A DNA stretch of 64,000 nt from a virus: the IMG/VR virus record IMGVR_UViG_3300018421_000013, positions 1 to 64,000 of that record; one strand, given 5' to 3'. Below are positions 53,687 through 61,612 of this stretch, piece by piece. The notes beneath the pieces are model-generated. The model did not search any database. It was not told the DNA's origin and saw nothing but the letters and a program-made list of their open reading frames with translations. Position 1 is the first letter of the stretch. Every line of letters starts with the position of its first letter. Both the position numbers and the translations under genes were made by a program.

Positions 53687-54865
53687 TTACTTAGGTGCAC
53701 CAGTATCAGATTTAGGACCACTTCCTGCTGTTGGTGAACCATCATGTACATGAGTATGTAACTCAATACCATTAGAAGTAATACTACCACCAGCATCACC
53801 AATATTAATAGTGCTTCCAGTAACGTTAATAGTAGGAGCATCCATTGCAATTGAAGCGTCGCTTGTTATTGACATTGCTCCTACTGAATGTACGCTAGTT
53901 GTTCCATCAACATTAACAGAAGAATTGCCCTTAATCATTACAGTACTATTCTCTCCAACTGTTACTGTGCTATTACTACCGATTTCAACATTACTATTAT
54001 TGCCAATTGCAACATCACTATTGTTTACTATAACAACTGAACTTGAATTTCCTACGAAAACTGTACTATCAATATCAATTTCAACAATACCATTACCCTT
54101 TACGAGTAAATGATTATCCTTCATTGTAATAGTCCAGTTATTATCTGTAATCTTATCTACACGTCTACCTTTAGCATCTCCTACATTTCCAATTTCAATA
54201 TAAGAACCAGATGGATGATACGCGTGAATTCTTTCCGACGTGGGTGTATCATCAATTTCTATTGCATTGCCGCCTTTACTAGTATACGTTAAATTATATG
54301 GATACTTTGCAGCATATGCGCTCTTTGGTTCTTTTATTAATTCAGCATCACCTTCTATTTCTTCTTTTGGTAATGTGTTTGTTCCTCTAGCATTTGAAGC
54401 TACATCATTTAAAAACTCATCTCCATCGCTACCTACGTCAATTTGTAACATTTTTCCAGTTGATTCATCAGTAGGTGGTTCTGGAAATCTTGACATTTTA
54501 TGATAGGTACCGAATATAACTGGTACATTTGATTCTTGACCATCCATATAAAAACCGAAACAATATGTACCAACAGCAATACCGGTTGGAGATAAACCAA
54601 CAGCATCAATCCAATCTGGTACTTGATATTCTTCTAACTCAACTATCTTTTTGTGATTTAAACTAGAAGATTGAATAGCTGAAATAGGATACGCCCATAG
54701 TAAATCCTCATCTAATATACCATAACTTTTTTTATTCTTACCTAATTCACCGGTTTGCTCATGAATAACGCGGATTTTTACACGGCCTAGCATTTCCTCG
54801 TCGTTAATATCAACAACGCGAGCAATAAACCATTTAAATACATCTCCTAACTTATAATAGCTCAC
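53687..54865 (-). CDS. gp5: baseplate central spike, gp5-like without lysozyme
   Basis: The N-terminal OB domain ('FKWFIARVVDINDEEMLGRV' with KIRVIHEQTGE and, later, YCFGFYMDGQESNVPVIFGT) attaches the spike to the hub. A middle loop region follows and then, from about residue 250, a triple-stranded beta-helix made of 6-residue steps (VKGNGIVEIDID, VGNSSSVVIVNNSDVAIGNN, VEIGSNSTVTVGENSTVMIK). Near the tip is LHTHVHDGSP, with histidines spaced as in the metal-binding apex of P2-type spikes. The T4 lysozyme domain between OB fold and helix is absent. It overlaps the hub gene by one base. Confidence 0.9.
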   Translation of the reverse strand: MSYYKLGDVFKWFIARVVDINDEEMLGRVKIRVIHEQTGELGKNKKSYGILDEDLLWAYPISAIQSSSLNHKKIVELEEYQVPDWIDAVGLSPTGIAVGTYCFGFYMDGQESNVPVIFGTYHKMSRFPEPPTDESTGKMLQIDVGSDGDEFLNDVASNARGTNTLPKEEIEGDAELIKEPKSAYAAKYPYNLTYTSKGGNAIEIDDTPTSERIHAYHPSGSYIEIGNVGDAKGRRVDKITDNNWTITMKDNHLLVKGNGIVEIDIDSTVFVGNSSSVVIVNNSDVAIGNNSNVEIGSNSTVTVGENSTVMIKGNSSVNVDGTTSVHSVGAMSITSDASIAMDAPTINVTGSTINIGDAGGSITSNGIELHTHVHDGSPTAGSGPKSDTGAPK

Positions 54866-56130
54866 TATTCTAATCCCTTATTTAAACCAATCTTTCTACA
54901 ATCTAAAATCATTTCATGGCTCATCTGTCCATCTTCACCATTTCTGATCATATGCTTTATATCTTTCACAATAAATCTTCCATTAATTAATTCAGCGTCT
55001 TCACCACCTGAGGTAACACCAGCAAATTGTGGAATATTAATACCAACACTATCACCTATCATAATCTCAGTATCACCATATACTCTTATCTTTACGCCGG
55101 TTGATAACATTTTAGATCTAAAAGCCCGCTTGAAAGGAATAGTTTTAATATGATCTGAAGCAGGTCTTAATTCATCGAATACAATCATACTTGAGATTGC
55201 TGGATATTCATGAACACTTTCGTTAAAGTTTTGACTATTTTGATCTCCTATAGAATCCGAATGCGCATTAAAAGAGAATCCATCGTGTATATTAGTATAA
55301 TCATGTGTTTCAAAATAATCGCCGTGATAGATATTGAAAGCTCTTACTTGATTACGTATTCCACCGGATAATACACGATCAACTGATGATAACCCATCTA
55401 GTCTTTGAAAATCTAGTATATTAAAAGCATTAACTACTTTTTCAAAATCACCACCTTGATTTGATGTATCATAAAAATAATAGAAATCATCTGCATAATC
55501 TTCTCTTTCTTTAATTAAATTTTCAATCGTAGTAAAATTGTATTGTTCATTATCTTCATAGAATATAAAAAATGAAGATGCAAATTCTGCAGATACTGCT
55601 CTTTCCGTAAGTAAATCTATTACTTGGAAAGGACGTACTCTATTCACAGCGTGATCAAAAAATCCTTTTGTCTTTTCTACGTATACGGGTTTCTCTGATC
55701 TCAGATCTACTTGAATACACTGTAACACAGCATCGCTAAACTCCATCTCTTTATATCGCTTAGAAAAAACAATACTACTATTATAAAGAAAATCAAGAGT
55801 GACGCATTTTAATTTATAAGATTGTGCATTACCCATTGGATTTGGAGCAATACCTTCTACGCGTTCTACAAAGAACTTATACGCGCATTCTTTTCTACCT
55901 TCAGACTGTATAGCAAACTCAACAACCTCTTCACCACCCACCGGAAAATAGTCAAGTAAATCAATTCCATCGTTTACGTAGATATCACATTGCATACAAT
56001 GTTCATCTAGGGATTCATAAATATCAATTCCTGTTACTAGATTATAGATGTTAATAGGATCTATATCTGGAAATTTATATAACCAGATTGTTTGTTCTAG
56101 TATATCAACACTTCCAACGTCTGTACTCAT
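54865..56130 (-). CDS. gp27: baseplate hub protein, gp27-like
   Basis: A 421-aa protein with the alternating beta-barrel pattern of T4 gp27/P2 gpD hubs: 'NIYNLVTGIDIYESLDEHCM', then a D-x-L-[DN]-x-x-P-V-G-G-E-E strand, YKFFVERVEGI, SYKLKCVTLDFL, and in the C-terminal part 'RVYGDTEIMIGDSVGINIPQ' with LINGRFIVKDIKHMI. T4 gp27 has 391 aa and holds the gp5 spike at the tube end. Here the gene directly precedes the spike gene and follows gp53. Assignment is by architecture and neighbours. Confidence 0.82.
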   Translation of the reverse strand: MSTDVGSVDILEQTIWLYKFPDIDPINIYNLVTGIDIYESLDEHCMQCDIYVNDGIDLLDYFPVGGEEVVEFAIQSEGRKECAYKFFVERVEGIAPNPMGNAQSYKLKCVTLDFLYNSSIVFSKRYKEMEFSDAVLQCIQVDLRSEKPVYVEKTKGFFDHAVNRVRPFQVIDLLTERAVSAEFASSFFIFYEDNEQYNFTTIENLIKEREDYADDFYYFYDTSNQGGDFEKVVNAFNILDFQRLDGLSSVDRVLSGGIRNQVRAFNIYHGDYFETHDYTNIHDGFSFNAHSDSIGDQNSQNFNESVHEYPAISSMIVFDELRPASDHIKTIPFKRAFRSKMLSTGVKIRVYGDTEIMIGDSVGINIPQFAGVTSGGEDAELINGRFIVKDIKHMIRNGEDGQMSHEMILDCRKIGLNKGLE

Positions 56131-56996
56131 TATGCTTTATTCATCATATCATTAAGTTGTTTATTTAAACTTGATGCATTATCTGCGTCGATGAGAAATA
56201 ACTCTCGTTTCTTTTCATTTAAATCATTTTCGAAATCGTAAGCATTGACCGCAGAAAAATATACTTCCTCATTTTCATTAATGACTTGGTGTGTAGATAC
56301 ACTATCTGCATCGACTGTATATGTATCGGATGCTCCTCTTTTTGTTACAGTATAATCACTACCGGCGGTCCAATCACCATAGACATGTTGTATTGTTATC
56401 GCACTTGTGTTAGCCCAGGTTACAGTTCCATAAACGGAACTATTACTGTCTTTTATAAGGATATCGCCGGCGCTTGCGGCGGCGTCCACGGTCGCGACAT
56501 TAAAACTAACATACTTATTTGTCGGTACTACGATATCTTCTTTTTGTCTAACATATCCGGAAATACCAAAAGCGTTATATATAGGACCCCAATATTTTTT
56601 ACGGTCTCCAATTAAATTATTATATTGTTCGGAAGACAAGATCGTATCGTCACTTTCCCAATTATTTTTCCATTGTACAATTGCTTGTAAAGCATAATCA
56701 AAGGATCCATATTTTTTAATAATAAATTCTTGGAAATCTTGCTCGTTCAGCACTACCCCATAATACGGATCACTAATATCATTTGCTAGATAGATTAACC
56801 AATCAAAATTCACATCGTCGTAATAATTAAATGCGAGGTGTTCTATTCGTTCGCTACTATCCATCGTATAGGTATAGAATCGATTATAATATTCTTTGAC
56901 CGTCGACGAAATATCTACTCGCTTCATTATATTAAGAGCAGGTGTACCATCATAATCGATTACAGGAAATCTTTCGAAGAATCTTTTAATTGCCAT
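56130..56996 (-). CDS. gp53: baseplate wedge protein gp53 with an inserted beta domain
   Basis: The first 150 residues match T4 gp53: 'DISSTVKEYYNRFYTYTMDS' then SERIEHLAFNYYDDVNFDWL, with the hallmark WLIYLANDISDPYYGVVL and 'EFIIKKYGSFDYALQAIVQW'. The C-terminus (ELFLIDADNASSLNKQLNDM) is the expected end. At 288 aa it exceeds T4 gp53 (196). The excess is a beta domain at about residues 165-240 (VDAAASAGDILIKDSNSSVY; WTAGSDYTVTKRGASDTYTV) whose DNA near 56465-56500 is unusually GC-rich (GGCGCTTGCGGCGGCGTCC). gp53 completes the wedge. Confidence 0.92.
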   Translation of the reverse strand: MAIKRFFERFPVIDYDGTPALNIMKRVDISSTVKEYYNRFYTYTMDSSERIEHLAFNYYDDVNFDWLIYLANDISDPYYGVVLNEQDFQEFIIKKYGSFDYALQAIVQWKNNWESDDTILSSEQYNNLIGDRKKYWGPIYNAFGISGYVRQKEDIVVPTNKYVSFNVATVDAAASAGDILIKDSNSSVYGTVTWANTSAITIQHVYGDWTAGSDYTVTKRGASDTYTVDADSVSTHQVINENEEVYFSAVNAYDFENDLNEKKRELFLIDADNASSLNKQLNDMMNKA

Positions 56997-56999
56997 ATA

Positions 57000-58355
57000 T
57001 TAACCTTGTTCGTCTTCAGAAGTATATTGTTCTATTTCTTGGAATGTCATCGATAATGTAATTGAAACGGGTCTTCCATCAATAAAGAAAGCACTCGATC
57101 CTTCTGCTGTATAATTAATAGAAATGTTTGTTATAGCAGATCTTTTAAAGTTACCGTAATCATATATTTCACTACCCTCCCTTATTACATTAGGCTGTAC
57201 AATATTCGGAAATTTCAAAAATGCTTTACCTGCGCCATTTAATTCAGGAAGAGCGTGTAACTTTATTTCTTTTAGTATCTGCTGTAATACATCACTTTCA
57301 TCAAAACTACGTGGAATTAATCTCCATACCCAATTAAATTCTCGTAGGTTCAAACCCTTAAAGAATAATGTGGGATGAGGATTAGGTACCATCCCTGCAA
57401 CACTGGACACTACCCCACCTATTGCTGCATCTTCTGTCATAAATTTTTGTAATGCTAAATACCTTGCTGCATCTCTTGCTCCACTCGCACCTTCTCCAGC
57501 AGTTAACTGACCTGCCTGATTCATAATTTGTCGACCACTATCCATTAATCTTCCTTCAGACATTGATCTTGTAGCATCCGCATTAATAGAATCCAATACA
57601 GCACCTAACGCTGCTTGATCCTGCTGAGAGTGTATAATGTTATGAGCTACTGTCATGTTTTCCGGTAGAGGCAGATATACCACTATCTGTTCCCCTACAC
57701 TACCCCCCTTATAAGCGTTCTCTCTCGTATATTCTAAGAACCTTAATTGCAAATAAGCCTGAGTATTCGTTTCTAAATCCATCGGGAACATTAATCCTCC
57801 GAATGGCAGATCTAGTTTACCTGTTATTTTATTTGCTGCCTTTCTTACTTTACTATTCACCGTAGACTTTAACTTAGCAGGTATACGATTTCCTAGTGAC
57901 GAAAAATCTTTGGTGTGTTTAGCAACTGCGCGCGTAATATTTTTTGCTGCTTTGTTATGTGCGATTCCCTTCATGGCTACAGAGGTAATTTTAGAGGCGA
58001 TCTTTGTGGGTACCCCAGCCCCCTCCAGCTTCGCACCGAGAGCACTACCCACCACTATAGCTGCCTTGTTCCCGCCTCCTAGTGAAGAGAGTTTCCCTGC
58101 GATATCTCCTGTAATTCCGCCTGCTTTTCCTAATGATCCAGCGAGGCCAGAGACACTGCTGATCTGCGCCTTTTCTAATAAAGAAGATTTTTGTTTAAGC
58201 TGACCTGTGAGTGATCCTACGTCCTTTAATGCGTTATTAGAAATCTTTCTCTTCGTCTTAGAGAGAAGAGCCGAAGCAGGACTTGTCACGGCCTGTGTGA
58301 CTGTATTAACTGTCTTTGATTTAACGCTATCTACTAGGTTATTATGGAATGACAT
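57000..58355 (-). CDS. gp48: baseplate tube-cap protein, gp48-like
   Basis: The C-terminal 260 residues carry the tube fold of gp48: 'LFFKGLNLREFNWVWRLIPR' with SFDESDVLQQILKEIKLHA, 'YDYGNFKRSAITNISINYTA', and VSITLSMTFQEIEQYT. Residues 1-175 are an Ala/Gly/Lys/Ser-rich helical stretch (GSLTGQLKQKSSLLEKAQIS; GALGAKLEGAGVPTK), longer than in T4. The protein of 451 aa (T4 gp48 364) would seat on the hub and start the tail tube with gp54. It is the first minus-strand gene and shares a 31-base divergent region with gp4. Confidence 0.85.
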   Translation of the reverse strand: MSFHNNLVDSVKSKTVNTVTQAVTSPASALLSKTKRKISNNALKDVGSLTGQLKQKSSLLEKAQISSVSGLAGSLGKAGGITGDIAGKLSSLGGGNKAAIVVGSALGAKLEGAGVPTKIASKITSVAMKGIAHNKAAKNITRAVAKHTKDFSSLGNRIPAKLKSTVNSKVRKAANKITGKLDLPFGGLMFPMDLETNTQAYLQLRFLEYTRENAYKGGSVGEQIVVYLPLPENMTVAHNIIHSQQDQAALGAVLDSINADATRSMSEGRLMDSGRQIMNQAGQLTAGEGASGARDAARYLALQKFMTEDAAIGGVVSSVAGMVPNPHPTLFFKGLNLREFNWVWRLIPRSFDESDVLQQILKEIKLHALPELNGAGKAFLKFPNIVQPNVIREGSEIYDYGNFKRSAITNISINYTAEGSSAFFIDGRPVSITLSMTFQEIEQYTSEDEQG

Positions 58356-58360
58356 AAATA
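58353..58360 (+). promoter_or_regulatory. late-promoter-like box CATAAATA before gp4
   Basis: CATAAATA on the plus strand starts within the gp48 start codon complement and ends 26 bases before the gp4 ATG. The distance and the first-base variant equal those of the oxygenase box at 29801. No matching box for gp48 on the minus strand was found. Confidence 0.5.
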
Positions 58361-58386
58361 TCTTATCTCTTAGTGTTTAATTAATC

Positions 58387-58827
58387 ATGGCGTATAAAGG
58401 CAAATTCAAACCACGTAATCCATCCAAATATAAAGGCGATCCTACAAACATCATCTATAGGAGCCGATGGGAATTAGTATTTATGGACTACTGTGATTCC
58501 CATAAGGATATAATAAAGTGGGCCTCTGAGGAATTCTTTATTCCATATAGGTCTCTCATAGATGGCCGTCTCCACAGATACTTTCCAGACTTCTATATAG
58601 AAAAGCTCGATAAGGATGGCCATAAAGAAATCGTAGTCATAGAAATAAAACCGCGATCTCAGACAATTGAACCTAAACCCTCTAAACAAATCACCAAAAG
58701 ATATTTATATGAAGTCAGAGAATATGGACGAAATATATCTAAATGGAAAGCCGCAGAAAAATTTTGTTTAGAAAGAGGATGGAGATTTATGATAATGACC
58801 GAGAAAGAGCTAGGGATTAAATTTTAA
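58387..58827 (+). CDS. gp4: head completion nuclease, gp4-like
   Basis: A 146-aa homologue of T4 gp4 (gp50), needed to complete packaged heads. It has a PD-(D/E)XK nuclease core: Glu29 in SRWELVFMDYCD, Pro67-Asp68 in RYFPDFYIE, and Glu86-x-Lys88 in VVIEIKPRSQ; then a helical C-terminus with 'KWKAAEKFCLERGWRFMIMT'. The length matches T4 (150). It is the first plus-strand gene. Some homologues are described as T7-endonuclease-I-like; the cut substrate in head completion is not settled. Confidence 0.93.
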   Translation: MAYKGKFKPRNPSKYKGDPTNIIYRSRWELVFMDYCDSHKDIIKWASEEFFIPYRSLIDGRLHRYFPDFYIEKLDKDGHKEIVVIEIKPRSQTIEPKPSKQITKRYLYEVREYGRNISKWKAAEKFCLERGWRFMIMTEKELGIKF

Positions 58828-58851
58828 TTCTCGCGAAAGGAAACAAAGGGC

Positions 58852-58931
58852 AACCGGCTTTAAATACGGTTTTTTTTGATTAATAAATAGTAGAGAAAAC
58901 ACAGACGAACCCCTTTTAAATACGGTTTTTT
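58852..58931 (+). repeat. two 25-base repeats with terminator-like hairpins and late-promoter-like cores
   Basis: AACC-(3 variable bases)-TTTAAATACGGTTTTTTT occurs at 58852-58876 and 58907-58931, 22 of 25 bases identical, 55 bases apart. In each, AACC pairs with GGTT (AACCG with CGGTT in the first copy) ahead of a T-run, as in a weak intrinsic terminator, while the loop contains TTTAAATA, one base from the late promoter box. A separate AATAAATA lies at 58880. The rest of the 173-base gap holds T-rich sequence and the AAGGAT ribosome site of the next gene. Confidence 0.5.
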
Positions 58932-59000
58932 TATTATGTTGCTCTCGATAGGTATTTTATATTTGTTTTTTTTACTTTTTTTACTTTTTAAGGATGATAT

Positions 59001-59156
59001 ATGATGAAATTATTGGATAAATTTGCGAATCAAATCAAAAATGATATTCAAGCAAAGAAGATTTATGAAGCTCGATGGGTTTGGTATCATACAATTCTTG
59101 CCTTCGAACTATTAATTATTATCTTTGTACTCATTGGAATTTTGATAAAAATATGA
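59001..59156 (+). CDS. small membrane protein, 51 aa
   Basis: This short frame starts MMKLLDKFANQIKNDIQAKK, with an AAGGAT ribosome site 5-9 bases upstream, and has a single hydrophobic segment (TILAFELLIIIFVLIGILIK) at its very end. The N-terminal half is cytoplasmic-looking, basic and amphipathic. The stop overlaps the ATG of the oxygenase gene (ATGA), so both are read together. Single-span proteins of this size can be holins, spanins or host-membrane factors, but nothing here proves any of these. Confidence 0.6.
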   Translation: MMKLLDKFANQIKNDIQAKKIYEARWVWYHTILAFELLIIIFVLIGILIKI

Positions 59157-59722
59157 GTTTTAAGCCTTTTGTAATACGTAATGTATTAAACGAAGAAATG
59201 ATTGAATATTATGATTCTTCTTTTATAGATCTTTTCTCTTGTGTTGAAAATCCGATCTTGAATCATATGTTTAGAGGAAATATTTCTTATGTTTCTTGTC
59301 CGCGATATAGAAGAAAAGATGATATTGAAAAAGTTCGTCTTCGAATAGAAAAAAAATTAAAAAAAAGTTTATATTATACGTATGTTTTTCATGCGGAGTA
59401 TTATTATGAATCGTTTATGGGTCCGCATAGAGATAATCCAGCGTGTGAAGTTTCGATTACGATGCATATTCATGGTGATCAATCTTGGCCAATTAAGATG
59501 ATTTATGATGAAAAGGTTTTATCGTTTAAAATAAATCCTGGTGATGGGATTGTTTATCCTGGTCCTGATGTATTGCATTGGCGAGAGCCTTATCTTGGTG
59601 AACATTATAATCAATTAATGTTTCATTATTCTTCGTTTCCAATGAATGTATCAAATGAAGAAAGAATTAATATAATAGAATATGAGCAAAAAATAGATAA
59701 ATATTACAGCAAATACGTTTAA
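59153..59722 (+). CDS. second 2-oxoglutarate/Fe(II) oxygenase-like protein, 189 aa
   Basis: I start at 59153 (MSFKPFVIRNVLNEEMIEYY) because this ATG overlaps the preceding stop. A longer frame back to 59075 lies wholly inside the 51-aa gene. The iron site reads His92 and Asp94 in GPHRDNPACE and His142 in VLHWREPY. INPGDGIVYPGPDVLHW and the closing strand NQLMFHY are typical of small phage and bacterial oxygenases of the prolyl-hydroxylase clan, in which Arg/Gln of the last strand binds 2-oxoglutarate. It is unlike the oxygenase at 29149 in sequence and sits among head/tail assembly genes, so a virion-protein substrate is possible. Confidence 0.78.
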   Translation: MSFKPFVIRNVLNEEMIEYYDSSFIDLFSCVENPILNHMFRGNISYVSCPRYRRKDDIEKVRLRIEKKLKKSLYYTYVFHAEYYYESFMGPHRDNPACEVSITMHIHGDQSWPIKMIYDEKVLSFKINPGDGIVYPGPDVLHWREPYLGEHYNQLMFHYSSFPMNVSNEERINIIEYEQKIDKYYSKYV

Positions 59723-59727
59723 GAAAC

Positions 59728-60315
59728 ATGGCAACATACATCTTTGATAAAATAGCGCGAGAGCAGCAAACTGCTGGTGTTTCCGGCGTGGAAGCTCGTG
59801 ATTGGCTGAGAGATAGAGCATCAGAAATCAACTCAGTGAATATACGAAAAGAAATGACGAATCGTGCATTAACTCAATCTAATATCACAAATCAAGATAT
59901 TGGACGAATGTTTATGTACTTTTATACAGCGAAAACAAAAGATAAGTTGCCTTATTGGGACAGATTTCCTTGCATCTTTGTTGTTGATGTAACAGCAGAC
60001 GGATTCACGGGAATTAACTTACATTATTTAAGTCCTCTTTACAGAGCTCGTTTAATGGATAGCTTATATACGATTCAACGTAATGATGGACTAAGAAAAA
60101 GTAAAAAGCTGCGAATGAATTATCAATTATTAAGTAGTGCAGCAAAATTTCGTTGGTTTAAGCCAACGTTTAAAAAATATTTAAGAAGTCAAGTAAGAAG
60201 TCGATATTTGTGGGTTCCTGCAGAATCGTGGGATGTAGCGTTAATGTTGCCGACTCAAAGATTTGTACGTACAACTAAGAATAGAGTTTGGAGAGACAGT
60301 CGCAATGCCTTTTAA
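59728..60315 (+). CDS. conserved late structural-module protein, 195 aa
   Basis: A basic, compact protein without membrane parts. Its striking block is LPYWDRFPCIFVVDVTADGF then GINLHYLSPLYRARLMD, which I have seen in T4-like marine phages but cannot attach to a T4 gene with certainty. Tail completion (gp3), DNA end protector (gp2) and hub (gp28) roles are all conceivable by position. The C-terminal third is Lys/Arg/aromatic-rich (RWFKPTFKKYLRSQVRSRYL), which would suit nucleic-acid or tail contact. It overlaps the next gene by 11 bases. Confidence 0.7.
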   Translation: MATYIFDKIAREQQTAGVSGVEARDWLRDRASEINSVNIRKEMTNRALTQSNITNQDIGRMFMYFYTAKTKDKLPYWDRFPCIFVVDVTADGFTGINLHYLSPLYRARLMDSLYTIQRNDGLRKSKKLRMNYQLLSSAAKFRWFKPTFKKYLRSQVRSRYLWVPAESWDVALMLPTQRFVRTTKNRVWRDSRNAF

Positions 60316-60838
60316 CATAAGCGAATTTAAAAGCAATCTAGGAAAGAATGGATTATTACGCGCTTCTCATTATGAAGTAGAATTGTTTTTTCCTGCAATA
60401 CTCGGCAATGATCGTGAATTGGTGTTAAAAACCGAGAGTGTAAACATTCCAGGATTTGCATCGTTTAGTGCTGATAATTATCGCCCATATGGTGCAGGCA
60501 AAACTATTTCTATTCCGTATGGATATAATCCAACATCAATTCAGTGTGCACATATGATTGATTCAAACGGTGATACATTACAAAAGTTTTATGATTGGTC
60601 TGACTTAATTGTAGGAAGATCTGGTAATCAAGCACAATATCTTGTTGCTTACTATGAAGATTATATTGGTACAATGAATATTAAAATATTTAATGGTGCA
60701 GGTGATCTTTCAAAGACTATTGTTGTAAAAGAAGTATATCCAATCTCATACGATCAAGTAGGCATGGGATGGAATGAAACAGATAGATTTTTAAGTTTGA
60801 ACGTTGACTATAATTATTCGACGTATGAATATACTTAA
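60305..60838 (+). CDS. tail-tube-fold protein, gp54-like
   Basis: I start at the ATG at 60305 (MPFNISEFKSNLGKNGLLRA), inside the end of the previous gene, rather than at an upstream TTG. The pattern F-N-I-S-E-F-x-x-N, ESVNIPGFASF, ISIPYGYNPTSI, a helix GDTLQKFYDWSDLIVG, 'KEVYPISYDQVGMGWNETD' and the last strand LNVDYNYSTYEY is that of the gp19/gp54 tube fold. At 177 aa it is shorter than T4 gp54 (320) and resembles tube initiators. A tube protein in addition to gp19 and gp48 is expected as gp54, the first ring on the baseplate. Confidence 0.7.
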   Translation: MPFNISEFKSNLGKNGLLRASHYEVELFFPAILGNDRELVLKTESVNIPGFASFSADNYRPYGAGKTISIPYGYNPTSIQCAHMIDSNGDTLQKFYDWSDLIVGRSGNQAQYLVAYYEDYIGTMNIKIFNGAGDLSKTIVVKEVYPISYDQVGMGWNETDRFLSLNVDYNYSTYEYT

Positions 60839-60848
60839 TGAGGAGTAA

Positions 60849-61562
60849 ATGATGGCTTTACCGCAAGTAGCGTCAATAACGTTTAATTGCATTCAACCTT
60901 CTACAAGAAAAGAAATTACTTTTCGTCCTTTCCTTGTAAAAGAAGAAAAAGTGTTATTAATGGCGAAAGAAAGTGGAGAAAGAGTTGATATTTTTAATGC
61001 TATTAAAAGTATTATCAATGCGTGTGTATTAACACCCGGATTTAATGTAGACGAAATTCCTATTTTTGATATGGAATACATCTTCATTAAATTAAGATCT
61101 GCAAGTGTATCAAACACAGTAGAGTTTCAGGTTGAAGATAGTACAGACGGTATAACGTATAATTTAACGTTAGATCTTGATGATGTTGAAGTACAATTTC
61201 CAGATGACGTTGAAAGGAAAGTAATGATTAATGATGATCTGGGAATGATGCTTAAATATCCAACACCAAGAATTTCAGATAAAATTCGTGGTTTGACAAA
61301 GATGGCTGATATTACATATGCGACTATTAATCATTGTGTAGATTATGTGTTTGATGCTGAGGAAGTATATCCTTGGGCAGAGGCATCAGAAAAAGAAAGA
61401 GAAGATTGGTTAGATTCATTGCCGATCGATGCATATAATAAGATCAATGAATTTTTTGAGCGTGTACCTAAGATCGAACATATTGTGACTTATGAAAATA
61501 GTGAAGGAACTGAAAAAAGAGTCTATTTTAGGAATTTAGACGATTTTTTTACGCTGGGCTGA
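60849..61562 (+). CDS. gp26: baseplate hub assembly protein, gp26-like
   Basis: A 237-aa protein of the T4 gp26 type (baseplate hub). It has 'TRKEITFRPFLVKEEKVLLM', then VDIFNAIKSIINACVL, VDEIPIFDMEYIFIKLRSAS and a long acidic helical C-terminus with INEFFERVPKIEHIV. Two adjacent ATGs (60849, 60852) follow GGAG; the second has the better spacing. T4 gp26 has 208 aa. The last codons GAT TTT TTT ACG contain a slippery T-run, and the gene lies directly before the tape-measure-like gene, as chaperone genes do in lambda-type tails. See 61544-61612 and 61550-61729. Confidence 0.85.
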   Translation: MMALPQVASITFNCIQPSTRKEITFRPFLVKEEKVLLMAKESGERVDIFNAIKSIINACVLTPGFNVDEIPIFDMEYIFIKLRSASVSNTVEFQVEDSTDGITYNLTLDLDDVEVQFPDDVERKVMINDDLGMMLKYPTPRISDKIRGLTKMADITYATINHCVDYVFDAEEVYPWAEASEKEREDWLDSLPIDAYNKINEFFERVPKIEHIVTYENSEGTEKRVYFRNLDDFFTLG

Positions 61563-61612
61563 GTTACACTGATCTCTATCTACATTATAAGCTAAACTTT
61601 GACGTAACTCAG
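61544..61612 (+). promoter_or_regulatory. candidate programmed -1 ribosomal frameshift site
   Basis: Seven T residues (61544-61550) fall in the gp26 frame as T TTT TTT, which allows both tRNAs to re-pair after a -1 step. Eight bases later starts a perfect 9-bp inverted repeat, CTGAGTTAC (61559-61567) with GTAACTCAG (61604-61612), enclosing a 36-base loop. Slip site, spacer and stem match the standard arrangement. The gp26 stop codon (61560-61562) lies in the first arm of the stem. Confidence 0.75.

Noticed and set aside
60263-60304. TTG start giving a 191-residue gp54-like protein
   Set aside because: The extra residues are the previous gene read in another frame; the ATG at 60305 begins the conserved sequence.
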